From Candidatus Peribacteria bacterium (GTDB taxonomy: Bacteria; Patescibacteriota; Gracilibacteria; Peribacterales; Peribacteraceae), in NCBI GenBank assembly GCA_023245865.1, contig JAHFJN010000001.1, positions 725,637 to 789,636 of the forward strand: a stretch of DNA of 64,000 nucleotides, written 5' to 3'. Made by a program: the position numbers and the translations under genes. Below, one piece after another: positions 35,721 to 44,820 of this stretch. Each line of letters opens with the position of its first letter. Position 1 is the first letter of the stretch. The notes under the pieces were generated by a model, which searched no databases, was not told the origin of the DNA, and saw only the letters and a program-made list of their open reading frames with translations.

Positions 35721-37331
35721 TCACAATGGCGCAACCCAGAGACTCCAGTCTGTGCCCCTCGATCGTAGCGTATACGAGGATGGAATATGCCACTCGGGAT
35801 GCAGACGTTCATTCCAAAGAATCAGATCGATGCCGTATTTTTTGAGGAAGGTCCGGGGGTGCTGCCGCACAGGCGCGCAGATCGCGGCAAACTGCGCTCG
35901 ACGGCGCTCGATCTCAGCAGAGTCCCCCGTCTCCACAACTTCGCGCGAAAGCCAGAGCAGATCGGGCCCCGCGGGACTGAACATTTCTGACAAGCAGTAG
36001 CGCTCCGCGTACTCTTCGTCACTGATCAGCAGATGCTTGATGTACGCAGTGTAGACAACGTCGTCATCGGTCCACGTCGTTACCATGTGCGCCGACGTTT
36101 TATCGGTGAGGACCGTCTGACGCACACCGTCATCGAGGTTATGCAGGGCGGGTGAAAGATGTTGAATGTTTCGGACGTAATACTCCCCACGGACGATATC
36201 CCAGACCGAGCGATAGTCCCAGAGTCCCGCAAGCAGGAAGATACTCGCGAGGCCGACGACTACAAAACGCAAGCTCCCCTTCTTCGCATGCGCGCACGCC
36301 CAGATCCCGATCAAGAGCGCCGCCAAGCAGACGAAAGGGTAGTAGTGGCTCGAGAACGTGAACCGTACGGCGTGAATGACGTTTTGGTACATGCAGACAA
36401 AAATTCCGAGGAGTGCGGCGAGCGGAAGCAACCACGATTGCTGCGATGAGCTGCCACTGCGGCGTACAAGGAGGATTGTAGAAAAAAGAAGTACCGTGAG
36501 GAGAATGGTCCGTGGAATCGATTCGATGGCGTGTGTGAGGACAATCGTACTTCGCAGTGCCGTCGCGGCGAAATTCGGATCCATCTTCGAGGAATGCAAC
36601 ATGTCGAGGAGGAATGGCAGCGAGATGAGCGATGTAAGAAAGAGCACGGAGCAAAGCGCAATTGTCTGCGCGCGCTTGCGCGTGGACCCGGGCACACTGA
36701 AGAGATGCAGAAGAAAGAAGATCGCAGTCGAAGCCCACACGAACGTCCACGACCAGAAGTACACAGCGGGAAGTACTCCGATGATCGCACCGCACACCAA
36801 CACCGGAATAAGTCGCGGTGATTGGTACGCCCATTGCAGTGTAAGAAGAGCCGCCACTGTGATCGGAATCGAGAGCGACATGTTGACGGGTTTCTGGAGA
36901 GGCCCCATGAACACAAGCAGGTACGCAGTCATCCCGACGATCGACCACCATTCCCCCATGCCGGATTTGCGCAGCAATCCGCAGAGTAAAAACACGATGC
37001 AGGGCGTCAAAAAAATCGTGAGGAGCATCATCACCTGCGGAGCTTTGAGGGTCGTCCACGAAAATGCGCCTCCGACGACTGTTTCCACAATCGCGGGCGG
37101 CCCGCCGATCGCAGGATGTTCTCCCCCGGTGACCCCGTTTCGCACTTCCCCCCATCGGTGGAGTAATGCCGCCTTCACCCGCGCGTGGTAGTGTCCGTCA
37201 TCGGTGGAAATGATCCGCAGAATTCTGGGGTGCTGCTCGCGTACGTCATTGGTGACGTACGATGCCCCGAAGAGGGTCGCGAGGAGACAATAGGCAAGGA
37301 GTTGAGTTGTCCAATAAGTACGTACCTGCAT
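35721..37331 (-). CDS. Polytopic GT-C-like membrane protein with soluble C-terminal domain (paralog of 39993)
   Basis: 536 residues: about eleven membrane segments, then a C-terminal soluble domain of roughly 150 residues. The first loop contains ISTDDGHYHARV, an Asp-Asp motif like GT-C enzymes. The C-terminal part matches the protein at 39993 closely: RQTVLTD, VTTWTDDDVVYT, LLISDEEYAERYC and SEMF correspond to the same words there. The ATG lies 9 nt after a TAGAAT hexamer on its strand, so it probably heads the leftward group of methyltransferase, GT4 and WecB-like genes. Likely a glycosyltransferase; not certain. Confidence 0.7.
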   Translation of the reverse strand: MQVRTYWTTQLLAYCLLATLFGASYVTNDVREQHPRILRIISTDDGHYHARVKAALLHRWGEVRNGVTGGEHPAIGGPPAIVETVVGGAFSWTTLKAPQVMMLLTIFLTPCIVFLLCGLLRKSGMGEWWSIVGMTAYLLVFMGPLQKPVNMSLSIPITVAALLTLQWAYQSPRLIPVLVCGAIIGVLPAVYFWSWTFVWASTAIFFLLHLFSVPGSTRKRAQTIALCSVLFLTSLISLPFLLDMLHSSKMDPNFAATALRSTIVLTHAIESIPRTILLTVLLFSTILLVRRSGSSSQQSWLLPLAALLGIFVCMYQNVIHAVRFTFSSHYYPFVCLAALLIGIWACAHAKKGSLRFVVVGLASIFLLAGLWDYRSVWDIVRGEYYVRNIQHLSPALHNLDDGVRQTVLTDKTSAHMVTTWTDDDVVYTAYIKHLLISDEEYAERYCLSEMFSPAGPDLLWLSREVVETGDSAEIERRRAQFAAICAPVRQHPRTFLKKYGIDLILWNERLHPEWHIPSSYTLRSRGTDWSLWVAPL

Positions 37332-37340
37332 ACAAACAGC

Positions 37341-37346
37341 ATTCTA
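37341..37346 (-). promoter_or_regulatory. -10-like TAGAAT, 9 nt from the start codon
   Basis: TAGAAT (5 of 6) on the minus strand precedes ATG 37331 by 9 nt. Confidence 0.45.
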
Positions 37347-37373
37347 CCACGTGTGAGTGTGAAATATTTTTGC

Positions 37374-37379
37374 TATCAT
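37374..37379 (+). promoter_or_regulatory. -10 TATCAT, 6 nt from the start codon
   Basis: TATCAT (5 of 6) ends 6 nt before ATG 37386 and supports this start over the much longer open frame from 37185, which is antisense to the neighbouring gene. Confidence 0.55.
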
Positions 37380-37385
37380 CACTCC

Positions 37386-38468
37386 ATGAAGCGCATTCTT
37401 GTCACAGGAGCAGGTGGCGCTGCCGCCACGAACTTCACGCGTTCCTTGCGACTCGTGAAGGATGAACAATTCCACCTCATCGGAGTAGACGCGGACAAAT
37501 ATTATTTGCAGAGGGCGGAGACAGACGAACGATATCTCATTCCCTTGTGCAGCGACCCGGATTATCTGCCCATAATCAATGACATTGTCCGTGAAACAGG
37601 GGCAGATTTACTCTTCGCACAACCGGATGCGGAAATTGAATGCATCAGCACCAATCGAGAACAGATCGCCTGTCGCGTGTTTCTTGCATCCAAGGAAACC
37701 GTGAAGATCTGCCAGAATAAATACCTATCGTTTGAAAAATGGAAACAGGCGGGATTACCCGTGCCCGATACGATGATGATCGACAATGAAAATGATCTAC
37801 ATAAGGCATTCCGGGAGTTCGGGCCAAAGATCTGGATTCGCGCCGTACAAGGATCCTTCGGTAAGGGGTCATTGCCCACCGACAATGTCGAACAAGCGAA
37901 AGCGTGGCTCGATTTCCAGAAAGGTTGGGGGAACTACTCTGCGGCGGTCTGTCTGCTTCCCGAATCCATTACGTGGCAATCAATCTGGAACAATGGTGAG
38001 CTCATCACCGCGCAGGGGCGCAAGCGTCTCTATTGGGAATTTGCCAACCGTGCACCCTCGGGCATTACCGGCCTCACGGGTACGGGGGTGACGATCAGCG
38101 ATCCTGTCCTTGACGAGCTTGCACAGAAAGCAATTCATGCCATCGACCCAGCGCCGCACGGCATCTTCAGTGTCGATATGACCTACGACGTGCGCGGTAC
38201 GCCGAACCCGACGGAGATCAATATCGGCCGATTCTTCACGACGCACCTCTTCTTCAGTGTGCTCGGTCTCAATATGCCGGCTATCTTCGTCAAGCTCGCA
38301 TTCGGAGAACCGCTCCCGGCGATGCCAAAAAAAATCAACCCGCTTCCCGAAGGCCTCGCATGGGTCCGCGGTATGGACATAGAGCCTGTCCTGACGTCTC
38401 TGAAGGACATCGAGAAAGAGGTTTTGGCGATGGAAAGCCGTCGCAATAGTCTCCGCGCGCGCTCATGA
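37386..38468 (+). CDS. ATP-grasp ligase-like enzyme
   Basis: 360 residues with a Rossmann-like N-domain (RILVTGAGGAAATNFTRSL), a lid region with SKETVKICQNKYLSFEKW and RAVQGSFGKGS, and a metal-binding strand FSVDMTYD...EINIGRF. This is the carbamoyl-phosphate-synthase-like ATP-grasp arrangement, in which ATP activates a carboxylate for attack by an amine. In a glycan cluster it could attach an amino acid to a sugar uronic acid or make an amide (inference). Its stop overlaps the following epimerase in ATGA (38465-38468). Confidence 0.75.
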   Translation: MKRILVTGAGGAAATNFTRSLRLVKDEQFHLIGVDADKYYLQRAETDERYLIPLCSDPDYLPIINDIVRETGADLLFAQPDAEIECISTNREQIACRVFLASKETVKICQNKYLSFEKWKQAGLPVPDTMMIDNENDLHKAFREFGPKIWIRAVQGSFGKGSLPTDNVEQAKAWLDFQKGWGNYSAAVCLLPESITWQSIWNNGELITAQGRKRLYWEFANRAPSGITGLTGTGVTISDPVLDELAQKAIHAIDPAPHGIFSVDMTYDVRGTPNPTEINIGRFFTTHLFFSVLGLNMPAIFVKLAFGEPLPAMPKKINPLPEGLAWVRGMDIEPVLTSLKDIEKEVLAMESRRNSLRARS

Positions 38469-39367
38469 ACATTCTTTTGACGGGAGCGACCGGCTTCATC
38501 GGAACGCACCTCTTGCCTTTGCTCAAGAGCAGCAATCACAATATCACTGCCGTCGTCCGGGCCGGGGCACAGCTGCCGCTCCCCTGCACCTTGGTGGAGG
38601 GGGATCTGTGCGACCACGCAGTGATCGACATGCTCCGCACACAAAGCGAAGGAGTCGAGACGGTGATTCATTTGGCAGCGACCATGCCTGCACATTCCGT
38701 GGCTTCGGAGAATACGGAGGAAATGATGCACGCAAACATTGTGAGCACGCGCAACCTCCTCACATCGCTCCCGAGGAGCCTCTGCCATATGATTCTTGCA
38801 AGCTCGATCGACGTCTACGGATCACCGCACGATTTGCCGATCCGAGAGAGTCATCCGATGCTTCCTGCAACAGCATATGCACAGTCAAAAATCGAAACGG
38901 AGCGACTCGCTCGCATACACTGTGAGGAGCGCAATATCCCTCTTACCATCCTGCGTTTCACGCATATCTATGGTCCGCAAGAACCTGCCATCAAAGCCAT
39001 TCCGCTCTTTGTGCGGAAGATCGCCGGGGGCCACGCACCGGTACTGTACGGAGACGGATCTGACCGACGCGACTACCTCTACGTCACCGACGCCGCCGAC
39101 GCCATCGTCTGTGCAATCGAACGAGTGCAGCATGACATCTTCAATATCGCGAGCGGTGTGAGTGTCACCCTGAAAGAAGTGGCTGAATTACTCATCGAGC
39201 TCAGCGGCAAATCGATGACGCCGCACTACGCAGAACGGCGGAAACAAAAAGTGGACATCGAACTGGACGTCAGTCATGCTCGTGTGTCGCTGAAGTTCTC
39301 AGCCGCTACGCCGCTGCGTCTGGGATTGGCTCAGACATACGCCTGGTACCTCGCACAGAAGCAATGA
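38465..39367 (+). CDS. NAD-dependent epimerase/dehydratase (extended SDR)
   Basis: 300 residues with GATGFIGTHLL at 7-17, the LASSIDVYG strand with the catalytic Ser and AYAQSKIETE with Tyr-xxx-Lys. VTLKEVAELLIELSG near the C-terminus is the usual epimerase substrate-binding helix. The nucleotide-sugar substrate is unknown. It sits between the ATP-grasp enzyme and a HAD phosphatase, each joined by a 4-nt ATGA overlap, so the three probably act in one pathway. Confidence 0.82.
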   Translation: MNILLTGATGFIGTHLLPLLKSSNHNITAVVRAGAQLPLPCTLVEGDLCDHAVIDMLRTQSEGVETVIHLAATMPAHSVASENTEEMMHANIVSTRNLLTSLPRSLCHMILASSIDVYGSPHDLPIRESHPMLPATAYAQSKIETERLARIHCEERNIPLTILRFTHIYGPQEPAIKAIPLFVRKIAGGHAPVLYGDGSDRRDYLYVTDAADAIVCAIERVQHDIFNIASGVSVTLKEVAELLIELSGKSMTPHYAERRKQKVDIELDVSHARVSLKFSAATPLRLGLAQTYAWYLAQKQ

Positions 39368-39987
39368 CCCTGTTCATAGATTTCGACGGCACGATCATCG
39401 ATGTTGCAAAGCGATACTACCGCCTGCATCTTCATTGTTTGCAAGAAACATCGAATGTTCTCTCTATGGATACGTACTGGGCATTAAAGCGTGAGCGCAT
39501 TTCGGAAGAATCGATTCTGCAAACGCACTACCCGAAACAAGATTTCACGTTCTATAACAAAAAAAGGATGGACTTGATCGAAGACCTCTCTTTCTTGCGA
39601 GATGACGAACTGTTACCGGGCGCACGCGAGACGCTGCGAACATTGCAGAAAAAACATACACTCATTCTGGCGACACTTCGCAAAAGAACCGACACGTTGC
39701 AACAACAAATCGATCTTCTGAATCTCCGATCATTGTTCCAATCAATCATTGTTCCGTCCTCACCTTCAAAAGCGGAACCCTGGAAAGCCAAGATGGAACT
39801 GCTGCAATCTTTTGCAAAAAAAGGAGATTGGATGATTGGCGATACAGAAGCGGACATTCGCGCAGGGCAGGAGCTCGGCCTCGTAACATGTGCGACACTG
39901 TCGGGAATTCGGTCGGCGTCGGAGCTTGCGAAGGCTCATCCGGATCACATGATTACAAGTATCGCAGATATTCCTGCATTGCTCTGA
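39364..39987 (+). CDS. HAD-superfamily phosphatase
   Basis: 207 residues with the HAD motifs in order: DFDGTIID (6-13, nucleophile Asp6 and acid Asp8), LATLRKR (motif II Thr), a Lys-rich PWKAKMELLQ (motif III) and MIGDTEADIRAG (motif IV). A helical cap of about 70 residues follows motif I. Such enzymes act on phosphorylated sugars or nucleotides. Translation is coupled to the epimerase by ATGA (39364-39367). It converges on the GT-C gene with 5 bp between stops. Confidence 0.85.
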   Translation: MTLFIDFDGTIIDVAKRYYRLHLHCLQETSNVLSMDTYWALKRERISEESILQTHYPKQDFTFYNKKRMDLIEDLSFLRDDELLPGARETLRTLQKKHTLILATLRKRTDTLQQQIDLLNLRSLFQSIIVPSSPSKAEPWKAKMELLQSFAKKGDWMIGDTEADIRAGQELGLVTCATLSGIRSASELAKAHPDHMITSIADIPALL

Positions 39988-39992
39988 AGGCT

Positions 39993-41591
39993 CTATTCCC
40001 GCGCTCTGCTCCAGAGCGTCCACCCGCTGCCGGTGCCAAGGGGGGCTAGATGCAAGGCGTTTTCATCGATCCGCCATAGAGGGCTCTCCAAATGATTCCA
40101 CAGAATGAAGTTCACCTGATATTTCTTCAAATACGCGAGAGGATCTTTTTTCACACGCGCGCAGGCTTCACGAAGCAGCTTCTGCTCGTAGGCAAGGTAG
40201 CTTTGCGATTGCAAGACGCGGTTGTACTCGAGCGAGAGGACGCGCGCAGGCAGAGGATTTGAGTCAAACATTGCACTCACGCAGAAGCGCTCGGCAAGTT
40301 CAGCATCCGAGATCAGGAGGAACCGCGCGTGGGTGGTGTAGACAATGCCATCATCCGTCCACGAGGTCACAATGCGCCCGGTCCGGGCATCCGTGAGTAC
40401 GGTCTGGCGCGGATATTTTTGCAAGAGACGGATCGCGGGCGCGAGGTGCTGATCGGCATAGTCCGCAGGCTGTGGGATGAGAAATCGATGCGCCGGAAAG
40501 TAATCACGCAGGCCCGCAAGCAGAAACACCGCTGCAATGCCGCCGATCAGCACGCGCCGCAGGAGCGGCGCCTGGTGCGTGAGCACAAACGCGCCCGCGA
40601 TCAAACTACTGATCAACAAGTGCGGGTAGAAGTGTGAACTGAACATCAAGATTTTTCCATGGAGCACGTTCTGGTGCATCGCGAGCAGGATCCCGAGCAG
40701 CAGCGCCGCGCATGCGCGATAGCTCCAGTATTGCTTGTATCGCCCCCAGAGCGAGAGAAAGAGAATGGTTTGTGTGAAGAGCAGCAGCGACCGCGGCCAC
40801 GATTCGGGGGTGCGCTGCAGCAGGAAACTCGCACGAACCATCACCTCGTCATAAAACGGCGCACGGGAGAGGAGGATGGTGTGGATGAAAAATGGCGCAG
40901 AGACGAGGATCGTAACCGCCGCGAGCAGGGCCACCATCTTCCACCGTGGTCGATGGAAGAGAATCATGCAGAAAGCCGTCGCCCAGACGTAGCACCAACT
41001 CCAAAAATACAGCGAGGGGAGAATCCCAAGCAGCGCCCCCGCGACCATTGCCCGCATCCACGTCGGATGTTTTGTGAAGAGGAAAAAAGTGAGGAGGGCC
41101 AGGACGGTCGGCACGAAGCTCCACCCCGGATGCATCACGCGACCGAAATTATCAAACAGTACCAAAAAAAGAATGAGCGTCATCCCCAAACTCCAGCGCG
41201 ATGAAAAATCCAAGAGACAAAAGAGCAGGAAGAAGAGACAAAACGAAACCATTATTGCAATGCCAGTCACAACGACCGCGAGCTCCGGCGCTTCAAGACC
41301 CGTCCATCTAAAGAGAAATGCAATCATGTGCTCCATCCCGGCGGTCTGCACGCCTTCGATGCCGGATCTTAACGGCGTGATCGCATTGTCCGCTTCCTCC
41401 AGGTGTCCTTTGAGCGCACGTTCAAGTCGGCTCTCGTAGTTCGCATAATCCTTATCGCGCGCGATTGTGAGCCCTTGGTACCGCGGCGAGAACGTGTGCT
41501 CGATGTAGGGAAGAACTGCTAGGAATCCCATCAGAAAGCCAAATCCAAGCACCATGAGGGCATCTCGTCTTGTGCATCGCGAAAGGGGCAT
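39993..41591 (-). CDS. Polytopic GT-C-like membrane protein with soluble C-terminal domain (paralog of 35721)
   Basis: 532 residues from ATG 41591 (MPLSRCTRRD); the frame continues upstream to 42128 but that part is antisense to the oxidoreductase. About eleven membrane segments are followed by a C-terminal domain of some 150 residues that matches the 35721 protein (RQTVLTDARTG, VTSWTDDGIVYT, LLISDAELAERFC, ILWNHLESPLW). Loop 1 has an acidic run (ARDKDYANYESR) instead of the Asp-Asp of its paralog. The start lies 6 nt after a TATACT shared symmetrically with the divergent gene. Likely a glycosyltransferase. Confidence 0.7.
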   Translation of the reverse strand: MPLSRCTRRDALMVLGFGFLMGFLAVLPYIEHTFSPRYQGLTIARDKDYANYESRLERALKGHLEEADNAITPLRSGIEGVQTAGMEHMIAFLFRWTGLEAPELAVVVTGIAIMVSFCLFFLLFCLLDFSSRWSLGMTLILFLVLFDNFGRVMHPGWSFVPTVLALLTFFLFTKHPTWMRAMVAGALLGILPSLYFWSWCYVWATAFCMILFHRPRWKMVALLAAVTILVSAPFFIHTILLSRAPFYDEVMVRASFLLQRTPESWPRSLLLFTQTILFLSLWGRYKQYWSYRACAALLLGILLAMHQNVLHGKILMFSSHFYPHLLISSLIAGAFVLTHQAPLLRRVLIGGIAAVFLLAGLRDYFPAHRFLIPQPADYADQHLAPAIRLLQKYPRQTVLTDARTGRIVTSWTDDGIVYTTHARFLLISDAELAERFCVSAMFDSNPLPARVLSLEYNRVLQSQSYLAYEQKLLREACARVKKDPLAYLKKYQVNFILWNHLESPLWRIDENALHLAPLGTGSGWTLWSRARE

Positions 41592-41597
41592 GGAGGA

Positions 41598-41605
41598 AGT
41601 ATACT
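41598..41605. promoter_or_regulatory. Symmetric AGTATACT serving as -10 for both divergent genes
   Basis: The octamer is its own reverse complement and contains TATACT on each strand. On the plus strand TATACT (41600-41605) ends 7 nt before ATG 41613; on the minus strand it ends 6 nt before ATG 41591. The whole intergenic gap is 21 bp, so both mRNAs would be leaderless. Confidence 0.65.
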
Positions 41606-41612
41606 GCAGCGG

Positions 41613-42629
41613 ATGAACACGTACACAGTCGGCATCATCGGACTCGGGCACTGGGGACCCAATCTCCTTCGTAACTTCACGGCGACCGAGGGGTGGAAGG
41701 TGAAGTACGGGTGTGACCTCAGTGACAAAAACTTGGAGAAGATGCGCATGCATTATCCATCCGTCACGTACACGAAGGACATGAACCTTCTCCTCAATGA
41801 CCCCGATCTCACTGCGATCGCAATCGCAACGCCGACGAATATGCACTTTTCGATCGCGAAGGCGGCGCTTGAGCACGGCAAGCATGTGCTCATCGAAAAG
41901 CCAATCACGGAGCATACGGCAGAGGCCGACGAACTGATTGCACTCGCGAAGAAAAAAAATCTCCACATCCTCGTCGATCACATCTTCGTCTTCTCCGGCG
42001 CGGTGAAAAAAATTCAGGATCTGGTTAGCAGCGGCGACCTCGGCAACCTCTACTATTTTGACTCCACACGCATCAACCTCGGGCGGATCCAAAAAGATGT
42101 CAACGTCCTCTGGGACCTCGCGATCCACGACCTTTCGATCCTCGGAACCATCTGGGACTTAACAACACTCCAGACGCTCTTCGCGCACGGGAGCCGCCAC
42201 TACGGCGCGCAGGAGGAGATCGGGCATCTGCACATGAGCTTCCGCGGCGGCTTCGAGGCGCACATCCATGTCAGCTGGCTCTCACCGGTGAAACTGCGCC
42301 AGACAATTATCGGCGGAACCAAGAAAATGATTCTGTTTGATGACACCGAGCCTTCGGAAAAAATCCGTATCTACGACACCGGCGTCCATCAGGAGGCGCT
42401 CGGAATGATCGGGCCCGCGGATCCGTTCTTTCCGGTCTACCGCACGGGCGATGTCCTCATTCCCAAAATCGACAACACCGAAGAGCTCCACAGCGAGACC
42501 GAACATTTTCATGCGGTGCTTGAGGGGACCGAAACCCCGCGCGTCCCGGGGGAGCAAGGCAGAAACATCCTCTATATTTTGGAGCAAGCGAACCGAAGCT
42601 TACAAGAAAAACGTCCGCTCACGTTTTGA
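41613..42629 (+). CDS. Gfo/Idh/MocA-family oxidoreductase (WbpB-like)
   Basis: 338 residues with NAD-binding GLGHWGPNLLRNF at 10-22, the family EKP in HVLIEKPITEH, and WDLAIHDLSIL with the catalytic-region Asp and His. Relatives in diacetamido uronic acid pathways (WbpB) oxidise C3 of a UDP-GlcNAc uronic acid before amination. The downstream DegT-type and acetyltransferase genes fit that order, so a WbpB-like role is inferred. The start is set by a leaderless-type -10. The next gene begins 6 nt after the stop. Confidence 0.82.
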   Translation: MNTYTVGIIGLGHWGPNLLRNFTATEGWKVKYGCDLSDKNLEKMRMHYPSVTYTKDMNLLLNDPDLTAIAIATPTNMHFSIAKAALEHGKHVLIEKPITEHTAEADELIALAKKKNLHILVDHIFVFSGAVKKIQDLVSSGDLGNLYYFDSTRINLGRIQKDVNVLWDLAIHDLSILGTIWDLTTLQTLFAHGSRHYGAQEEIGHLHMSFRGGFEAHIHVSWLSPVKLRQTIIGGTKKMILFDDTEPSEKIRIYDTGVHQEALGMIGPADPFFPVYRTGDVLIPKIDNTEELHSETEHFHAVLEGTETPRVPGEQGRNILYILEQANRSLQEKRPLTF

Positions 42630-42635
42630 TGCCCC

Positions 42636-43379
42636 ATGCTGCACGGAAAAAAAATCATCGTCGTGATGCCGGCCTATAACGCGAGGCACACACTCGAGGC
42701 GACGTACCGCGATATCCCGCATGACCTCGTCGACGAAGTGATCTTGGTTGATGACAGCAGCACCGACGATACCGCCGCGGTCGCGCGGCAGCTTGGCATT
42801 ACCACGATCGAACACACGAAAAACCGCGGCTACGGCGGCAACCAAAAAACCTGTTACCGCACCGCCCTTGCGCACGGCGCGGACGTCGTTGTCATGGTCC
42901 ACCCCGACTATCAGTACGACCCGCGCTTGATCCTCCCGATGGTGAGCATGATCATCGACGGCCCGTATGATGCCGTCATCGGTTCACGAATTCTGGGCGG
43001 CACCGCGCGGCGAGGCGGGATGCCGTTTTGGAAGTACGTCAGCAATCGCGTCCTCACGCTGATCCAAAATGCGCTCCTTGGCGCGAAGCTCTCGGAGTAC
43101 CACACGGGCTATCGCGCGTTTTCAGAGCATGTCCTTCGGGCACTGCCGCTCGAACAAAACTCCGAGGATTTCCTGTTTGATAATCAGATGCTCGCGCAGA
43201 TCCTCATGCGGGGCTTCCCCTTAGGGGAGGTCAGCTGCCCGACCAAGTACTTCCCCGAGGCAAGTTCGATCAATCTGCGACGCAGTATCCGCTATGGCCT
43301 TGGCGTCCTTTGGGTCTCTGTCCTCTATCGGCTCCATAAATGGCATTGGATCAACGCAAAGCTCTTTATGGTAGCATAG
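42636..43379 (+). CDS. DPM1-like GT2 glycosyltransferase
   Basis: 247 residues with [15 protein letters not shown] near the start, [11 protein letters not shown] near 35-45, [10 protein letters not shown] near 66-75 and [11 protein letters not shown] as the metal site, in which His replaces the usual first Asp of DxD but HPDxQYDP is common in this subgroup. It ends in an amphipathic [16 protein letters not shown]. The family usually glycosylates polyprenyl phosphate. It lies inside the amino-sugar cluster between the Gfo/Idh and the fusion enzyme. Confidence 0.83.
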   Translation: MLHGKKIIVVMPAYNARHTLEATYRDIPHDLVDEVILVDDSSTDDTAAVARQLGITTIEHTKNRGYGGNQKTCYRTALAHGADVVVMVHPDYQYDPRLILPMVSMIIDGPYDAVIGSRILGGTARRGGMPFWKYVSNRVLTLIQNALLGAKLSEYHTGYRAFSEHVLRALPLEQNSEDFLFDNQMLAQILMRGFPLGEVSCPTKYFPEASSINLRRSIRYGLGVLWVSVLYRLHKWHWINAKLFMVA

Positions 43380-43383
43380 GGAC

Positions 43384-44820
43384 ATGCCACCGTACGAACG
43401 CTACATCTCGAAGGATTGGGTGATTGAGGGGAGTTTTTTACGCCTCGACGACAAAGAGAAGGCGTGGGGAGAGATCGACGGGCGCATGCGCACTGCGGTG
43501 CGTAAAGCGCAGAAATCGGGCGCAGTCATCCGCTCTATGAAAGGCACGAAGGAGGACATCGCGGCATTCAGGGCATTTTGCCTCAACCCCGATGATATCC
43601 CGGCAATGCTCACCGATCGTTATCATCTGCGCTTCGCCTACATGAAGGATGAACTCGTCGCGGCGATCCTGCTCCAGGAAATCAACGACAAGCTCTTCAT
43701 GCTCTGCCACGCCTCAACTCCTGCCGCCAAGGACAGAGAGATCCCGAGCCTGCTCATCTGGAACACCGTCGAGGAATTCGCGGGGAAGCGTTTCCGGCAC
43801 CTCGATGTCGGCGCATCGTACCGAACGAGTCTGCAGAAGTTTTTCTCCGGCTGGGCGACTGCGCGCTATCCGATGATCATGAAACCGCCCGATCTCAAGC
43901 CCACTTTGATGCTGACGCCGTTTGACACGCAAGCGATGGATATGCCCGCTCCTCCCGTTGCATCGCAGATTACTGAGCAGGCACTCCAAGCGACATTCGC
44001 AGGAAAACCTTATACGTTTTTCCCACGCGCGATGTATGCGATCTTCACACTCGCAAAGTGGCTGCGCAATAAAAACATCGTCCGCGATGACGGGGAATTC
44101 TGGATCACGACAACGACCGATACGCACTATGTGTCTTCGTGTGTCACGTCCGCAATCGAGCAGTCGGCCAAGTGGTCGCGAACGTTAGGGCCCAAAACCC
44201 AGGCCATCTTTGTCATCCATGAATTCGGGTTCCCGCATCCGCGTCTCCAGGAACTTCGAGCAATCGCGGATGAACGCAAGATTCCCCTCATCGAAGACTG
44301 CGCGTACGGGTGGAGCACGACCGACATCGGGAGCATCGGGGACTTTGCCATCTACTCTCTCACCAAAAGCTTCCCCGTGCAGTTCGGGGGCTACCTCGTC
44401 GGAAAATCCTTCACCCCCGAGGAGCTCTGGCACGGGTACGGTTGCAGTGACGAAGGCAAACGCATCCACACGGAGCGGTGCCTCGCCCCGTGGCTGGGGC
44501 AGATCGAGGAATCAAAGAAACGCCGCCGCGAAAACTATGTTTGGTTCCAGGATCTCTTCGGAGTCGCGCGCACGTACTTCCCGCTGAACGATGGCGTCGA
44601 CCCAGGTGCGTTCGTCCTTACGGTAGAGAGTGAGGAGCGGATGGAAGAAGTGAGTGCATTCGTGCGTAGATTTGGGATCGAATGCGCCAACTACTGGAAA
44701 AACTCTGCTATCATGCTGCCCGTCCACCAGCGACTCACCCCTGCGCACCGTACATACATTGCGGGTGCGGTCCACGCGACCGAGCGCGCCTGGTGCGGCG
44801 TCCCCCACGCTCAGCCATGA
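43384..44820 (+). CDS. Fusion of a FemAB/GNAT-like acyltransferase domain with a DegT-like aminotransferase domain
   Basis: 478 residues. Residues 1-175 resemble FemAB/BioF2-like GNAT proteins: an early MRTAVRKAQKSGAVIRS helix, a region AYMKDELVAAILLQ, and FRHLDVGASYRTSLQKFF. Residues from about 220 follow the DegT/DnrJ/EryC1/StrS fold: IEDCAYGW supplies the Asp that binds the cofactor pyridine nitrogen, and IYSLTKSFP places Lys328 where these enzymes bind PLP. The usual Gly-rich region after the Lys is QFGGYLVG. The plausible reading is amination and N-acylation of a keto sugar by one polypeptide (inference). The domain limits are by eye. It overlaps the acetyltransferase gene by 4 nt. Confidence 0.72.
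   Translation: MPPYERYISKDWVIEGSFLRLDDKEKAWGEIDGRMRTAVRKAQKSGAVIRSMKGTKEDIAAFRAFCLNPDDIPAMLTDRYHLRFAYMKDELVAAILLQEINDKLFMLCHASTPAAKDREIPSLLIWNTVEEFAGKRFRHLDVGASYRTSLQKFFSGWATARYPMIMKPPDLKPTLMLTPFDTQAMDMPAPPVASQITEQALQATFAGKPYTFFPRAMYAIFTLAKWLRNKNIVRDDGEFWITTTTDTHYVSSCVTSAIEQSAKWSRTLGPKTQAIFVIHEFGFPHPRLQELRAIADERKIPLIEDCAYGWSTTDIGSIGDFAIYSLTKSFPVQFGGYLVGKSFTPEELWHGYGCSDEGKRIHTERCLAPWLGQIEESKKRRRENYVWFQDLFGVARTYFPLNDGVDPGAFVLTVESEERMEEVSAFVRRFGIECANYWKNSAIMLPVHQRLTPAHRTYIAGAVHATERAWCGVPHAQP

Noticed and set aside
37185-37385. Longer N-terminus for the ATP-grasp protein
   Set aside because: The extra 67 residues are antisense to the GT-C gene and lack family character; TATCAT lies 6 nt from ATG 37386.
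41592-42128. N-terminal extension of the leftward GT-C protein ending at 39993
   Set aside because: The frame stays open but is antisense to the Gfo/Idh gene and not hydrophobic; the promoter sets ATG 41591.
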